A stretch of 64,000 nt of DNA from Austropuccinia psidii (GCA_023105745.1 JALGQZ010000007.1:1781592-1845591); one strand, 5' to 3'; positions 45,837-57,193 are shown, counted from the first letter of the stretch. Numbers and translations are program-made. Notes: a model not told the origin generated them from the sequence alone.

Positions 45837-48800
45837 ATGTCCCCTGTATACCTCAGAGACCTTGGCTTCCAAAGGAACCAGCCAGAGGATAGAGGAGGAT
45901 TGTCCAGAACCAGAAGACCTGAAAGAGGACACCCTGGACACAGTGGTAGATGGCAAAACAATGAGGGAGATAATATCAACCTTTCCATTCACACTCCAAT
46001 TCAACAAAAATCTCAAACCAGAGGACTGGAAGGATATAGATCAAGTTCTTCAGATCCACCAACTCCTCAAAGATTTATTTCAATGGAGCATGGACAACAA
46101 GAGGTTCAACCTAGCAACTCACTGGGAAGAACTGGTATCAAGTTGCCAGAAGATCTGTCTCAAAGAGATAGACTTCAAAGACCTTATGGTAATCACCAAG
46201 GGTTGGAATCCTACCAGGCAGCACAGACTCCGGGAGGCAAGGGCACAGAGGATAAGGGAGAATCAAGCCACTATCTTAGCTATAGAAGAACAGTTGACCC
46301 AGACAGGGCCTACTCAGATTCCTTCAGGTTCACAAGGAGCAGGCCAAATCAACTCTCCAGTGGCTTCACACCATTCAGAAACCAGCAGATCAGTGGCCAA
46401 GAGTCACCATTCTTCACAATTCCAGGAAGTTTCCAGGAGAAGACAAGGAAACAAGGGCAAGAACAAAACCTCCTTCAACCAGAGGAGGAAAGAGTCAGAC
46501 CCCATGATCCAGAAGCTGTTGGATTTGGTAAAGGAAGTACACAAGAACCAGAAGTAGTTGTAAACCACTCTAGAATCAGTAGTCCTAGTAATAGAAACAT
46601 TACCCCCACTCAGACTGAAAATAACATTGTCACATCTGAGAGTAACATCAACAGTGATACACTGTGGTTACAAGTGTCCCAATATGCTGAACAATCTGCA
46701 AAGCAATTTGCAGAAATTAAAGCCAGCCAAGAGAGGATGAGACAAACTCAAGCCTCCTTGGAACAAATAGTTAAGAATCTTCAAGAAGGATATGCTCAAC
46801 TGAGCAAAGCCTCTGAAGAATCCAACAAAAGACTGAACCAAGTCTTTGAAGAACATCACCACAGCACAAGGGACAGGGAGTGTCTGGATCAGGACATTAA
46901 CAAATTGTTTAATGCCTATCATAGCTTGAAGCCCCAACCACAAGGCCCAGCTATGGAGAATCCATATCAACCAGATGACATCAAACCAGATGCCATGTTG
47001 TTGAATAAGGCAAGATCTCCATCACAATACCAGGATGGAGATGGCATGCCGTATTCAGAGAAGGAAGCCTTGAAACAGCTTTCTGAAGCCTCAAACTGGC
47101 CCAAATTCTCTGGATCAGGAGAATATGATCATATGGAACTCATAGATTATATTGATGGACTCTTCATTGATGTACCCAGCATATCAGATTATTGGATTAC
47201 TGCTAGACTGAATACTGCATTTAAAGGTCATGCAAGTATATGGTACACAGAAATGAAAGAAATCCATGGCAGAAGAAACTGGCCATGGTGGAAGAGTCAA
47301 ATAATCCAAAAGTACAGTAATGGAACTTGGATATGGCAAAAAACCATGTCATTTGAAAATGACAAATACTCTGTGGACAAAGATCCATATGAGTGGTGTC
47401 TCAGACAGTCTAAAAGACTTAAAGCCATTGATCCTCAGATGAACATCCAGATGAGGAATCACAAACTTCTGACACAACTGCCAGGAGAATTAGAGCATGC
47501 AGTGAAATGCAGATGCAACCAAAATTGCACTCTAGATGACATAGCCAATACCTTACAAGACATAAGGAAAAGGACAAATATAGGGAAATTTACCCCATAT
47601 AAGAGCAGTGGTTTCAAAGAGAAACAGCCTTTCAGGGTGGAGGTTAAAGACAAACCCAGAGAAAGAGTAGCAGAAGTGGAAAGGAAAAAGAATTCTTGTC
47701 ACAATTGTGGTTCAACAGACCACTATGCCAACAACTGTCCAAAAGCAAAGAAAAAAGTCTATGCTATAGAAAAATTCCCTAAAGAAGAACCTCCAACAGA
47801 GGATTCTGAATCAGACTCTATGGGAGATGCCATCAGAGAACCATCTGATGATGATCAAGACCCAAGAGAGGAATTTCTAGTGGAATACCAAGAGGAAACC
47901 CCATTGGAAATCCAAGATATACAGTTGGAAGCAGGCATGCCACAGGACACTGCCAACAAGAACTTGTGCAAACACACACAAGATGCACAAACATTCCTGG
48001 TTACACCAACCAAAGGAATGGCTTATATACATGGAACAGCTACAAAAATGACTGTATGTATTGACAATGCTCAGAACCCACTGATCATTGAAAGTGGAGC
48101 ACATTGCTCCATAGTGGCCAGAAATTATCTGGATAACCACTTCCCAAACTGGGAAAAACAGCTCTTGCCCACTAAGGCAAAGAACTTTGAAAGTGCATCA
48201 GGGAAGATGACTTCCATTGGGAAAATTATCAAAGAGATAATTATACCCCACAGGAAGGGTAATATCAGACTCAACCCAGAATTTGTAGTGCTTGAAGATG
48301 CCCACATCCAAGGGTTTTTACTGGGAACAGATTACCAGAGGATGTATGGCATAGATATTTACAACAGTAAAAACAGGCACATCACCATTGGTACCAACAA
48401 GGAAAAGAAATTTCCACTTGATATATACCACATATCTTCACAAGATCCACTAGAAGAACTCTTGAAGGAATTCAAGGAGGGACAGTTTAGCACTACCCTC
48501 ACCAGTAAACAAAAACTAAGTTTACCGAAGATGCTGAGGAAGAACAGACCAGCATTTGCCATTGGTGAAGAACCACTAGGCAAGATTAAAGGCCATGATA
48601 TAGAACTATATCTGGATGTGGAAAGACCTTATCCACCCATGCTGAGGAGACCTCCTTATCCAGCAAGTCTGGAAACCAGGAAAGAAATTGAAAAACACAT
48701 CAATGAACTCCTGGACATGGATGTCATCAGGAAGATTGGACATAATGAAATAGTGGAAATCACCACTCCTGTCCTGATCACCTGGCATGATGGCAAGTCT

Positions 48801-49130
48801 AGATTGTGTGGAGACTTCAGAGCCCTGAATAACTACACAAAAGCAGACAGGTACCCTATACCAAGGATACCTCATGCCTTGGATAAGCTGGCAAAAGCCA
48901 AATACATAACCAAGATGGATTGTATGAAAGGCTTCCACCAAAATGGAGTTAAACCCAACTCTATGAAGTTTCTCAGAATAATATGCCATATGGGCATATA
49001 TGAGTACACCAGGATGCCATTTGGCATCAAGAATGCACCAGCCCACTTCCAAAGGATGATGGACACCATATTTCAAGAAGAAATAATGGAAGGCTGGATG
49101 GTAGTATATATTGATGATATCATTATATAA
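45837..49130 (+). pseudogene. element G: Gag, protease and first part of reverse transcriptase
   Basis: A 1097-codon frame from the ATG at 45837, which lies in the ORF-X intron. Residues 1-270 are low complexity (the dual-coded part). A coiled coil follows (EIKASQERMRQTQASLEQIV). The capsid runs from about 420 to 580 (WPKFSGSGEYDHMELIDYI, LPGELEHAVKCRC). The zinc knuckle C-X2-C-X4-H-X4-C is at 47697-47738. The protease block reads LIIESGAHCSIV, with Glu (48090-48092) where Asp is required in the family. RT has KMDCMKGFHQ, MPFGIKNAPAHFQRMM and the intact active site YIDD at 49107-49118. A TAA at 49128-49130, three codons later, ends the frame. Confidence 0.9.
45857..46557 (+). CDS. element G: ORF-X exon 2, overlapping gag in the +1 frame
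   Basis: From acceptor ATACCTCAG (ends 45856) the joined frame reads ETLASKGTSQRIEEDCPEPE, EDLKEDTLDTVVDGKTM, FTLQFNKNLKPEDWKDIDQV, FQWSMDNKRFNLATHWEEL, VITKGWNP and, near the end, DPMIQKLLDLVKEVHKNQK. It is open for more than 230 codons, entirely inside gag. The GWNP motif also occurs in element B's ORF-X. It is acidic at the N-terminus and basic at the C-terminus. Function unknown; the candidate roles are RNA chaperone, packaging factor or regulator. Internal ATG at about 45961 is a possible start if the first exon is untranslated. Confidence 0.6.
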
Positions 49131-51692
49131 TCAGAGACATGGGAAGACCATGTACAATACATAGACAGAGTGCTAAGTAAATGTACACCCATCAATCTGA
49201 AAATTTCACTTAAAAAGTGTAATTTTGGTCAACAAGAGCTACTAGCTCTAGGACACAAAGTCTCAGGCCTTAGTCTGGCAATTGACCAGAACAAATTAGC
49301 AGCAGTACTGAAAAAGCCAGTACCAAAGAACATCAAAGAGATGCAATCTTTCCTTGGATTTACTAGCTACTATAGAAACCACATCAAAAAGTTTGCCCAC
49401 ATAACTAGTAGTTTATACAAGTTATGCTCAAAGGATGTAGTTTTTGAAATAACCAAGGAAAGGAGGGATGCATATGAGAGGATCAAATATGAACTCACAA
49501 ATGCACCTGTGCTCATCTTGCCTGACTTTGAACTACCATTCAAGTTATATATAGATGCAGCATGCAGCCAAGGCTTGGGAGCAGCCCTTCACCAAAGACA
49601 AATTGTGGATGGTGAACCAAGAGAAGGTGTAATATGTTACATCTCCAGGCAGCTGAAATATTCAGAAGCCAGGTATGGGGCCACCCAGACAGAATGTCTA
49701 TGTCTAGTCTGGGCTCTAGAAAAACTCCATTATTATTTGGAGGGTGCAGTCTTTGAAGTCTACACAGACTGCACAGCCTTGAAGTCTTTACTAAACATGA
49801 AGACTACTAATAGACACATGCTGATATGGCAAATAGCCATCCAGGAGTATAGAGGGAACATGACCATCATATACAAAGAAGGTAAAAGCCATACCAATGC
49901 AGATGGCCTTAGCAGATGGCCACTGGACAATGTCAAAAGCAATCCAGCTTATGACCCTGAAGTTGCTGCAAGAATTCCTATCCATTTTATGGAAATAAAT
50001 AGGAAGAAGAACTTCAGATTCTCTGAATGGGCACCAGGGAGTGGTACCCTTGACAGTGGAAACACTGATTCAGAAGGGACAGAAACCCCCATACTGGGAA
50101 TAAGTTCCTCAGAACTGCACAATGAATTTTTCAATGCAGTACTGAAATCATATGCTAAACACAAACAGTGTAGCATACTACTCCAACTCCTTCAACAAAA
50201 ATACAGGAGCCCAGAACTGGAAACCCAGCTGGAGGAACCCTGGTTGAGGGCCTATAAGGACAATAAATTCTTCCTTATAGATGGCCTGATTTATCACAGA
50301 GAAAAGCACACCAGTGCACTCACAGTGATAGACAGAGACCACATCTCTTTAATCCTGCAGGAATGCCATGACTGCCCCTACATGGGACACATGAGTGAGG
50401 ACAGGACTAAAGAGAGGGTAGCAAGCACAGCTTGGTGGCCCAAGTGGGAGCAAGAGTTGAGTGAATACATCAACACTTGTGAAAGATGCCAAAAGGCAAA
50501 TAGAAAACATGGGAAGAAATATGGGTTGCTTCAACATATAGAAGAACCCAAACACCCATGGGAAACCATCAACATGGACTGGGTCACAGGACTTGTCCCA
50601 GGAGGCAAAGAAAACTACAATGCCTGCTTAATCATAGTTGATAGGTTCAGCAAGAGCATGAGATGTCTACCATGCCATAAAGAGGACACAGCCATGGACA
50701 CTGCTCTGTTATTTTGGAATAACATCATATCCACCTGTGGAGTCCCTAAGATCATAATCAGTGACAGGGACCCAAAATTCACATCTGAATTTTGGACCAA
50801 TTTATATGACATGCTTGGCACCAAGCTTGCTTTTTCCACAGCTTACCATCCACAAACAGATGGCCTAGCTGAGAGGATGATCCAAACAATGGAGGACATC
50901 CTCAGGAGGTTCTGTGCCTATGGCATGGAATACAAGGACCATGAGGGATACACCCATGATTGGGTCACCCTCTTACCAGCAGTCCAACTGGCTTATAATA
51001 CAAGCCAGCAATCTACCACAGGAAAAACACCTGAACTGGTAGAGAAAGGGTGGAATCCCCTGTTACCTGTGGATCACTTGAAGAAAAATCTTCTGACCAT
51101 CCACCCCACAGCCAAAGACTTCCATGATATGTGGAAGAAAGCCTGTGATACTGCTGCTAAATGCATAGCTGAGGCCAAAGAGTATAACAAGCAGAGGTGG
51201 GACAAATCACATATGGAACCTGACTTCAAGGAAGGGGATCAGGTGTTAGTGTCTACACTGAACTTTAACAATCTCAAAGGACCCAAGAAGATGAGAGACT
51301 CATTTGTAGGGCCCTTCACTATCATTAATTTGATAGGGAAGAATGCAGTAGAGGTCAAGCTCACTGAGGAGTTTTCTAGGAAACACCCAGTCTTTTCAGT
51401 GAGCCTGGTCAAACCATACTTCCAAACAGAGGAGGATAAATTCCCCTCCAGGAAGAAAAACATCACTCCACCAGAAATAGTGGAAGTAGAAGACTCTCCT
51501 GGACCTGTGAGTAAAATCATCAGGGCCAGAAAAATCAGACTTAATGGGAAGGATCAGAGACAATATCTAGTCAGATTCAAAAACCAGACAGCTGACAAAG
51601 ACAAATGGTTGGCAGAGGATGCCATACCAGATGGGAACCTTCATCTGAGGAGATTCAGAGCCTCTAGGAGGACTGAACAGTCTCATCAATGA
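49131..51692 (+). pseudogene. element G: rest of RT, RNase H, integrase and chromodomain
   Basis: Same frame as the upstream part, open for 853 codons after the single stop. The RT thumb reads [19 protein letters not shown] and [19 protein letters not shown]. RNase H has Asp in [16 protein letters not shown], Glu in [16 protein letters not shown], Asp in [12 protein letters not shown] and Asp in [10 protein letters not shown]. The integrase zinc finger is [21 protein letters not shown]. The core has Asp in INMDWVTGL, Asp in [13 protein letters not shown] and Glu in [13 protein letters not shown]. The C-terminal chromodomain is [20 protein letters not shown] and [19 protein letters not shown]. 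It ends with TGA at 51690-51692. All catalytic residues are present. Confidence 0.92.
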
Positions 51693-51704
51693 TGAGCCTT
51701 TTTT

Positions 51705-51714
51705 AGAGGGAGGG
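51705..51714 (+). other. polypurine tract of element G
   Basis: AGAGGGAGGG, two bases before the 3' LTR. Confidence 0.85.
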
Positions 51715-51716
51715 TA

Positions 51717-53147
51717 TGTCAGCCTGTGTCTCAAAACCAGAGCACAAGCATGACAGCCAAAATACCATAAACCAATGGTATAGCCAAGATACCACCAAAA
51801 CATGGAGCTGAGCCAAATCAGCTCAAAAGGTATCAAAAAAAAGAGGAAACTCACCTATTTCTGAAAATATAAGTCCCATCACCATAGGACAAGAAATAAC
51901 AAAGTTATTCCTGCTCAAAGTTATTGCTGAGCATAAACCTTAATTTTCACCTCTCATCTAAAATCTAGAAGAGGAGGCTTAACCCCATCAAATGGGTATT
52001 CAAAATGAAGCTCTAAGCCAGGGCTATCTAATGGTGCTAGCCAAACTGAGCTAGCACCAGTATTACTTGAGTTATGGTCAAATTCAGACCAAATAAGGGT
52101 GAACAAAACATTCACCTCTCATCTAACTTTTACAGTTTTAGTGTGAGATACCTAAAGTGGGGTCTTTTTGGAAAGAGCACAATCAGGGCTATATGATGGT
52201 GCCATCCATTTCCTCATAGCTGAACTACAACAGAAGTTATTGGCCAAACAAGCTTAATACAGCTTTTGCCCAGACCATGCCAATGTACAAAAATACTTGT
52301 ACATGGGATAACTTTGTCATATTTAATGATAGCCATGTCAAGCTGGGTACAATTGTGTAGAGCTCATACAGAGCTATTCAATGAACCAACTTTGAGCTTG
52401 ATATCTCAAAAACTGACAGAGTTATGACCAATTTAAGGTCAAAATCCCACCTGCTGTCAGATACAGCCTTACCATGGGATAATATCCCTTAACCATGAAT
52501 ATGAGGTGTCAAATAGACGAAGAAGCATATTTTTACTTCAATACCTCATATGTCAGTCAATACTGGGGTCCCATACAGTTTCTGTACAGCATTCTACGCG
52601 TCATACATGTCAGAATCAGGCTGTGAGGTCCCCAGATGAAAATTTTCACCCTGTATTGGTGAAATCCGCCCAGATGTGGTTTCAAAACCACATCTGAGCC
52701 CAATACAGAGTATACAGGCTGTTTACAAACCACAAGCCTGTCATAGAGAGTGAAAAATCTTCACTTCCTCTACGTGGAAAGGTCTAGCAGCCTTTCCACC
52801 TCAATTTCAGGATAAAAGGAGGGCTTTTCACAGCCAAAAGCCTTTCCTCATCCTGCTCTTGAATAACCTACGTAGTAAACTGTCAAAAACAGTTTTACTC
52901 TTGGTTAATAATCAGGTATAATTATAAGTTTTAATTATTGTAGTCTTTTATTATTGTAACCCAACAGATAAAGCTGCACCCAGGGCTTTCAACAGCGCTC
53001 ACCACCACTATAACCACTATAGTAAAGCCCTTTAAATTTATTTTTAATCATCTCAAAACCTTCTTAAAGCATTTTTTACCATGTTACAAACATAGTTTGA
53101 GTTGTAAATAGCCTACATTACCACTCTTTCATAGTTTCATCCTGACA
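51717..53147 (+). repeat. 3' LTR of element G
   Basis: 1431 bp, aligned without gaps to 43458-44888 by eye. Some of the differences are CpG-type transitions (for example CACGTC versus CATGTC, ACCGTG versus ACCATG). Confidence 0.93.
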
Positions 53148-54745
53148 GGGCTTGACAGTGAGTGAGTACTTTGGAGGACATGAAGTATTGAAGGGAAGAG
53201 TGATTGGTGAGAACTTCAAAAGGGGAAGAAAGAGACAGGAGAAAAGCCCTCCAGCGCTTGAGAGCCCAGACTATGCCAAGGAGTTCTTTGTCATGAATCT
53301 CATAGTTGAGCTCTGATGGGATAAGCTTGCGGTTGTTGAATGCAATGTGATGTTTTCCTGAGTCAGAGACCTGACTCAGTACAGCACCCAAGGCATAATT
53401 GAATGCATCGGTCTCTACAATGGTGGGTAGAGAAGGATTGGAGCGGTGGTGAAAGCCTCTTTGGTTTGGTGAAACTGACTAAGAGCTTCCTCATTGAGGG
53501 GGAAACAGGAATCTTTCTTGAGGAAACTGGTGAGTGAACTGATCTTCTTTGAATAATTCTTGATGAAACGGTGGTAGAAATTGGCAAAGCCAAGGAAGGA
53601 TTGAAGAGCTTTGAGGTTTCTTGGAGGCGGCCAATTGAGAATCTGCTGGACCTTTGCTTGGTTCATCTTGAGGCCTTCAGAAGAAACAACATAACCAAGA
53701 TGCTCTACACTAGAAATGTGAAATAGGCACTTTGAAGCCTTAGAAAAAAGGTTATTGGCTCTGAGTCTGGAAAGAACAGTGGACACATGAGTGACATGTT
53801 CTTCCTCAGATTTGGAAAAGACCATAATGTCAGCCAAATAAACCACAACATAAACATCAAGCAGATCTTGTAAAATATCATTGACAAGATTCTGAAAAGA
53901 GGCAGGAGCATTGGTGAGCCCAAATGGCATAACCAAGTATTCAAAACTGCCATATTTTGTTCCGAAGCATGTCAAATGTTCATCACCCTCCTTGATTCTG
54001 AGCAGGTTATATGCACCACGCAAATTAATCTTGGAGAAGATAGAAGAACCATTGAAAACATTGAGGAGCTGATTCATAGGAGAAACAGGATACTTGTTCT
54101 TCCTAGTAACAGCATTGAGTTTGTGGTAATCAACACACAAATGGAGGCCACCATATTTCTTTTTGACAAAGAGGACAAGTGCTCCTGTTGAAGAGGAGCT
54201 TGTCCAGATGAAACCTTTCTCTACATTCTCTGAAATTTAGGCCCTGAGTGTATCTGACTCTTGTTTGGATAAAGAGTAGATCACCCCAGCTGGAGGTAGA
54301 GACCCTCCAGCTCAATATGATGATCACAGGCACAGTGAGGAGGAAGTTTTTCTGCTTTCACCTTGGAGAATACATCCAAACATTGGTGATAGACAGGAGG
54401 AACAACCTTCATCACGGTTTGTACTTCTTCTGGCTTTTCCTCTTCATCCCACAACTCCTCCAGGGAGTCATGATAAGAAGAAGGAGGAAGGTCCATATTC
54501 CCAAAGAAGAGATGAAGTGAAGATACATAATTATCTTCTCCAACATCTTGAATGTCTTTGAAGACTTCATCTACAGATAATGGTAATGAATGAGTGGAAT
54601 TTATGGAAGGAATATGGACAGAAGATGGAAATGATGGTGTTCTAGAATCACCAACCAGAGCTGCACATGATTTGGCAGGAGAAAAGTAATTACGGAAAGA
54701 TTTAGAAGGATCACAATAGTCCTCATGATCAGCCCTTGCCTCCAA
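53148..54745 (-). pseudogene. element H: reverse transcriptase and start of RNase H
   Basis: Minus-strand frames read GNMDLPPSSYHDSLEELWDE and VPPVYHQCLDVFSKVKAEK (54745-54281), then RT from KGFIWTSSSSTGALVLFVKK to LLYPPL (about 54230-53415). RT blocks include LHLCVDYHKLNAVTRKNKY, FGLTNAPASFQNLVND and an active site YLADIMVFSK; the first Asp of the DD pair is Ala (GCT, plus 53832-53834). RNase H starts MGAVLSQVSDSGKHHIAFNN and YEIHDKELLGIVWALKRW, with Glu present. Element G then interrupts at CQA. Frames change near 54240 and 53400. Confidence 0.87.
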
Positions 54746-55157
54746 TCAATAGAAGGATTAAAGTGATTTAGAAAGTCAAAGCCCAATATGAGGTCTTCTC
54801 CCTTGGGAGTATCAATGACTAAAAAGTCCCATTCAAAGCTTGGGAAGGAAGGGAGCTCAACCATATATTTAGTATGGTGAGTCACAAATAAGGAAGGGGA
54901 CTCAGGGGAGTCCAAAATGATAAGAGGGATCTTCTCTGGAAGCTCTGACGTAGTCAATGAGTACTTGTGAACAAACTGCTTTGCAATAAATGAGTGTGTA
55001 GCACCAGAATCAATGAGAATACTGTAAAAACCATCAGAAAGAGAAGAAAAAACAAAAAATTTAAGAGAATTCTTGACACCAGTATTCAGAATGCACAATT
55101 GTGCTCTGGAAGGAAAACTGTGAAGACCATTGAACACAACATGGTCTCCACTCAGGC
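54746..55157 (-). pseudogene. element H: protease, start of pol
   Basis: The pol frame enters by -1 frameshifting from gag and reads GKSLSGDHVVFNGLHSFP, then the protease block YSILIDSGATHSFIAKQFV with intact DSG, then WDFLVIDTPKGEDLILGFDF and LNHFNPSIDW. A frame change follows near 54750. Aspartic protease processes Gag-Pol in the particle. Confidence 0.82.
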
Positions 55158-55164
55158 TTTTCCC
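55124..55164 (-). promoter_or_regulatory. gag-pol -1 ribosomal frameshift signal of element H
   Basis: On the minus strand, gag codons CAG GGA AAA GCC TGA contain the slippery heptamer G GGA AAA (plus 55158-55164) two codons before the gag stop. Slipping back one base gives GGG AAA AGC CTG, exactly the open protease frame. After a 10-base spacer comes a stem with arms AGACCAT (plus 55141-55147) and ATGGTCT (plus 55124-55130) around a 10-base loop. Confidence 0.72.
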
Positions 55165-56452
55165 TGGCTGGGAAATTGGCCTGACGGTTGGGTAAGCTTG
55201 TTTTGAGGCCTTTTGATACAGGACTCAAGACTATGCTTCCCACCACAATAGGTACAAAGACCCTCTTTGAATCTTCTTCCTTTTTCAGAGTTCATGAGCT
55301 TGAAGTCCTTATTCAACAAAGAAGAGTGGGGCTTGTCCCTCTTCTGAAAATTCTTCTTCTTCTTCTGACTTGAACTTGAAGAATTTTGAGGATGTGAAGT
55401 ACTTGATCTTGGGGCTTCAGCTTTCTTCTCTTGATAGTGATTCTTCTCCTTTTGCCTTTCATGGTACCTGCTATCATGTTCCAGCATAACGTCTATTAAG
55501 TCTTGAAGAGACTCAATTATTGAAGGATGGGAGGCCAATTGGTCCAATATCCTGGATGGCAATCCCTTCTTGAAATGATGAATGAGAGCCCTTTCACCCC
55601 AATCTCAAATTCCTGAAACCAAACTCCTGAAATCAACTATGTATAGTGAAACATGGCCACCTTCCTTCATTCTTAGTGAATCCAATTTTGCTTCAGCTTT
55701 TCTGACTTCATTCGGGTCACCAAATAGAGTGAAGAGTTGAGATTCAAATAAAGGCCAAGAATTGAGAAGGTAATTGGAGTCTTGATTGGTGAGATTGGAA
55801 AGATAAGGCTCAATCCATTTTGCAGCCCTGCCAATGAGAAATGAAGTGGCATAAATAACCTTCTTTCTGTCTTGAGAGAAGTTTGCCGGATCATTATGAA
55901 AAATTAATTGGCATGACTGAAGGAAGCTTCTGACTTTGAAGGGCTGAGTCCCATCATAGAATTCTGGTGCCTTCATAGATGGAGTCTTGAAGGCGGGTGG
56001 TCTTGATGATCCAGAAGAAGAAGCTTCTTGAATATTGGCAATAATTTGAGTCATCTGCTGCATAATGGCCAATAAAGATGATTCAGATTGATGAGAGACA
56101 GGCTGGTAAGACTGGGCTAGAGTTGGTCCTCCAGCACTTTGGGATGCCCCCACAGGAGCAGGAACACCTTCAGTACCCTCAGATGCTTCCTCTTCCACAG
56201 AATTCTCCTCCTCCTCCTCATCATCTTCACCTTGAACCTTGAGACTGGTTCTTGAAAGTCCTGGAAAACCGCCAACCACTCCTGATAATGAAATTGATCT
56301 TCTTGGCCCTCTTCCTTCCTTCCATGCGGGGTCCTCAGTTGAGGAACTGCTGGGGTGCCATCAAGAGGAGCTCTTGGAGTTGGAGTAAGAGCAGCTTGAG
56401 CTCTGGCCTGAGATCCGGTTTGTCTTGCAGGATGTGAATGTTCAATGGGCAT
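55152..56452 (-). pseudogene. element H: Gag
   Basis: Starts at the ATG at 56452 with MPIEHSHPARQTGSQARAQA, Pro/Ala-rich, as in the A. psidii family I recall. A one-base frame change lies near 56290. The capsid (Retrotrans_gag type) reads MKAPEFYDGTQPFKVRSFLQ, LIGRAAKWIEPYL and LFGDPNEVRKAEAKLDSLRM. One in-frame TGA at 55605-55607 interrupts GI-DWGERALIHHF. The nucleocapsid region is basic (QKKKKNFQKRDKPHSS), with a knuckle C-X2-C-X3-H-X4-C in LCTYCGGKHSLESCIKRP. Ends SQGKA and TGA next to the frameshift site. Confidence 0.87.
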
Positions 56453-57193
56453 GATTTCAGGAATGAAAAATTAAAATACATGAGCAAAATCAAAATCTTC
56501 TTGAAGTATGGAATCAACAATCAAATCTTGAGGAAATCAATGAATCAATTCAAATCTTCAGGTACGTCAATAAACCAAAATCAAATGAGTCTTGAAGTCA
56601 AAATCAATATAAATGAAAATATTGAAGTCAATAAAATCAATCAATCAAAAACAATAAAAATCAAATCTTGCAGAGAAAATCAATCAGTCAAATGAATTCT
56701 TGAGTCAAAATCAATTTATGTCAATTCTTGATGTGAAATTCAGCAAAATAAATGAAAATCTTCAGGTCAGTCAATTTTCTTGAATTCAATGTCAATTATA
56801 TCAAATCAATTATCAAGTGAATTCTTCCTGAAAATTGAAATTCTTGAGGAATAAAATCAAATTGAATCCTGATATGAAGAATGTGTCTGAATAATCTGAT
56901 GAATAATTTGAAAATCAAAATGAAAAGACGCCTGAATTAAGGATAAAATGAGATTGATGATTGAGATTAAGATTGAAAAAGATAAACAAAATAAAATTGG
57001 GTCAGCTTTCAATTTTCAGAATGAAGAATGAATGAGAGAAAATTGAGAGGTGACAAAGAATCATTAAATTCATAAGTGCTAAAGAGTCATAATTTCAATG
57101 AATGAATGAATGAAATTGATGAAGAACGAATGAATGAAATGATGAAGAATTCCATGAATAGAATGAAAAGAAACTATGAGTTAATTAATATAA
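56453..57193. other. A/T-rich leader of element H, low complexity
   Basis: Dominated by repeated AATCAA, TCTTGA and AATGAATG words. No gene. Contains no convincing primer site that I can place. Confidence 0.45.

Larger units (their letters stand above)
43458..53147 (+). mobile_element. gypsy element G (chromovirus), complete and young, inserted in H
   Basis: A 9690-bp element with 1431-bp LTRs at both ends and a perfect GGGCT duplication at 43453-43457 and 53148-53152. Between them are primer site, ORF-X, Gag-Pol in one frame, and a purine tract. The LTRs differ at about 24 positions counted by eye (about 98% identity), so it is the youngest insertion here. The coding DNA is visibly richer in G and C than the surrounding host DNA. 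Order RT, RNase H, integrase with a C-terminal chromodomain marks it as a Ty3/gypsy chromovirus. One stop in RT and an altered protease site are the visible defects. Confidence 0.95.

Noticed and set aside
48606..49076. 156-codon minus frame
   Set aside because: Antisense shadow of the element G reverse transcriptase.
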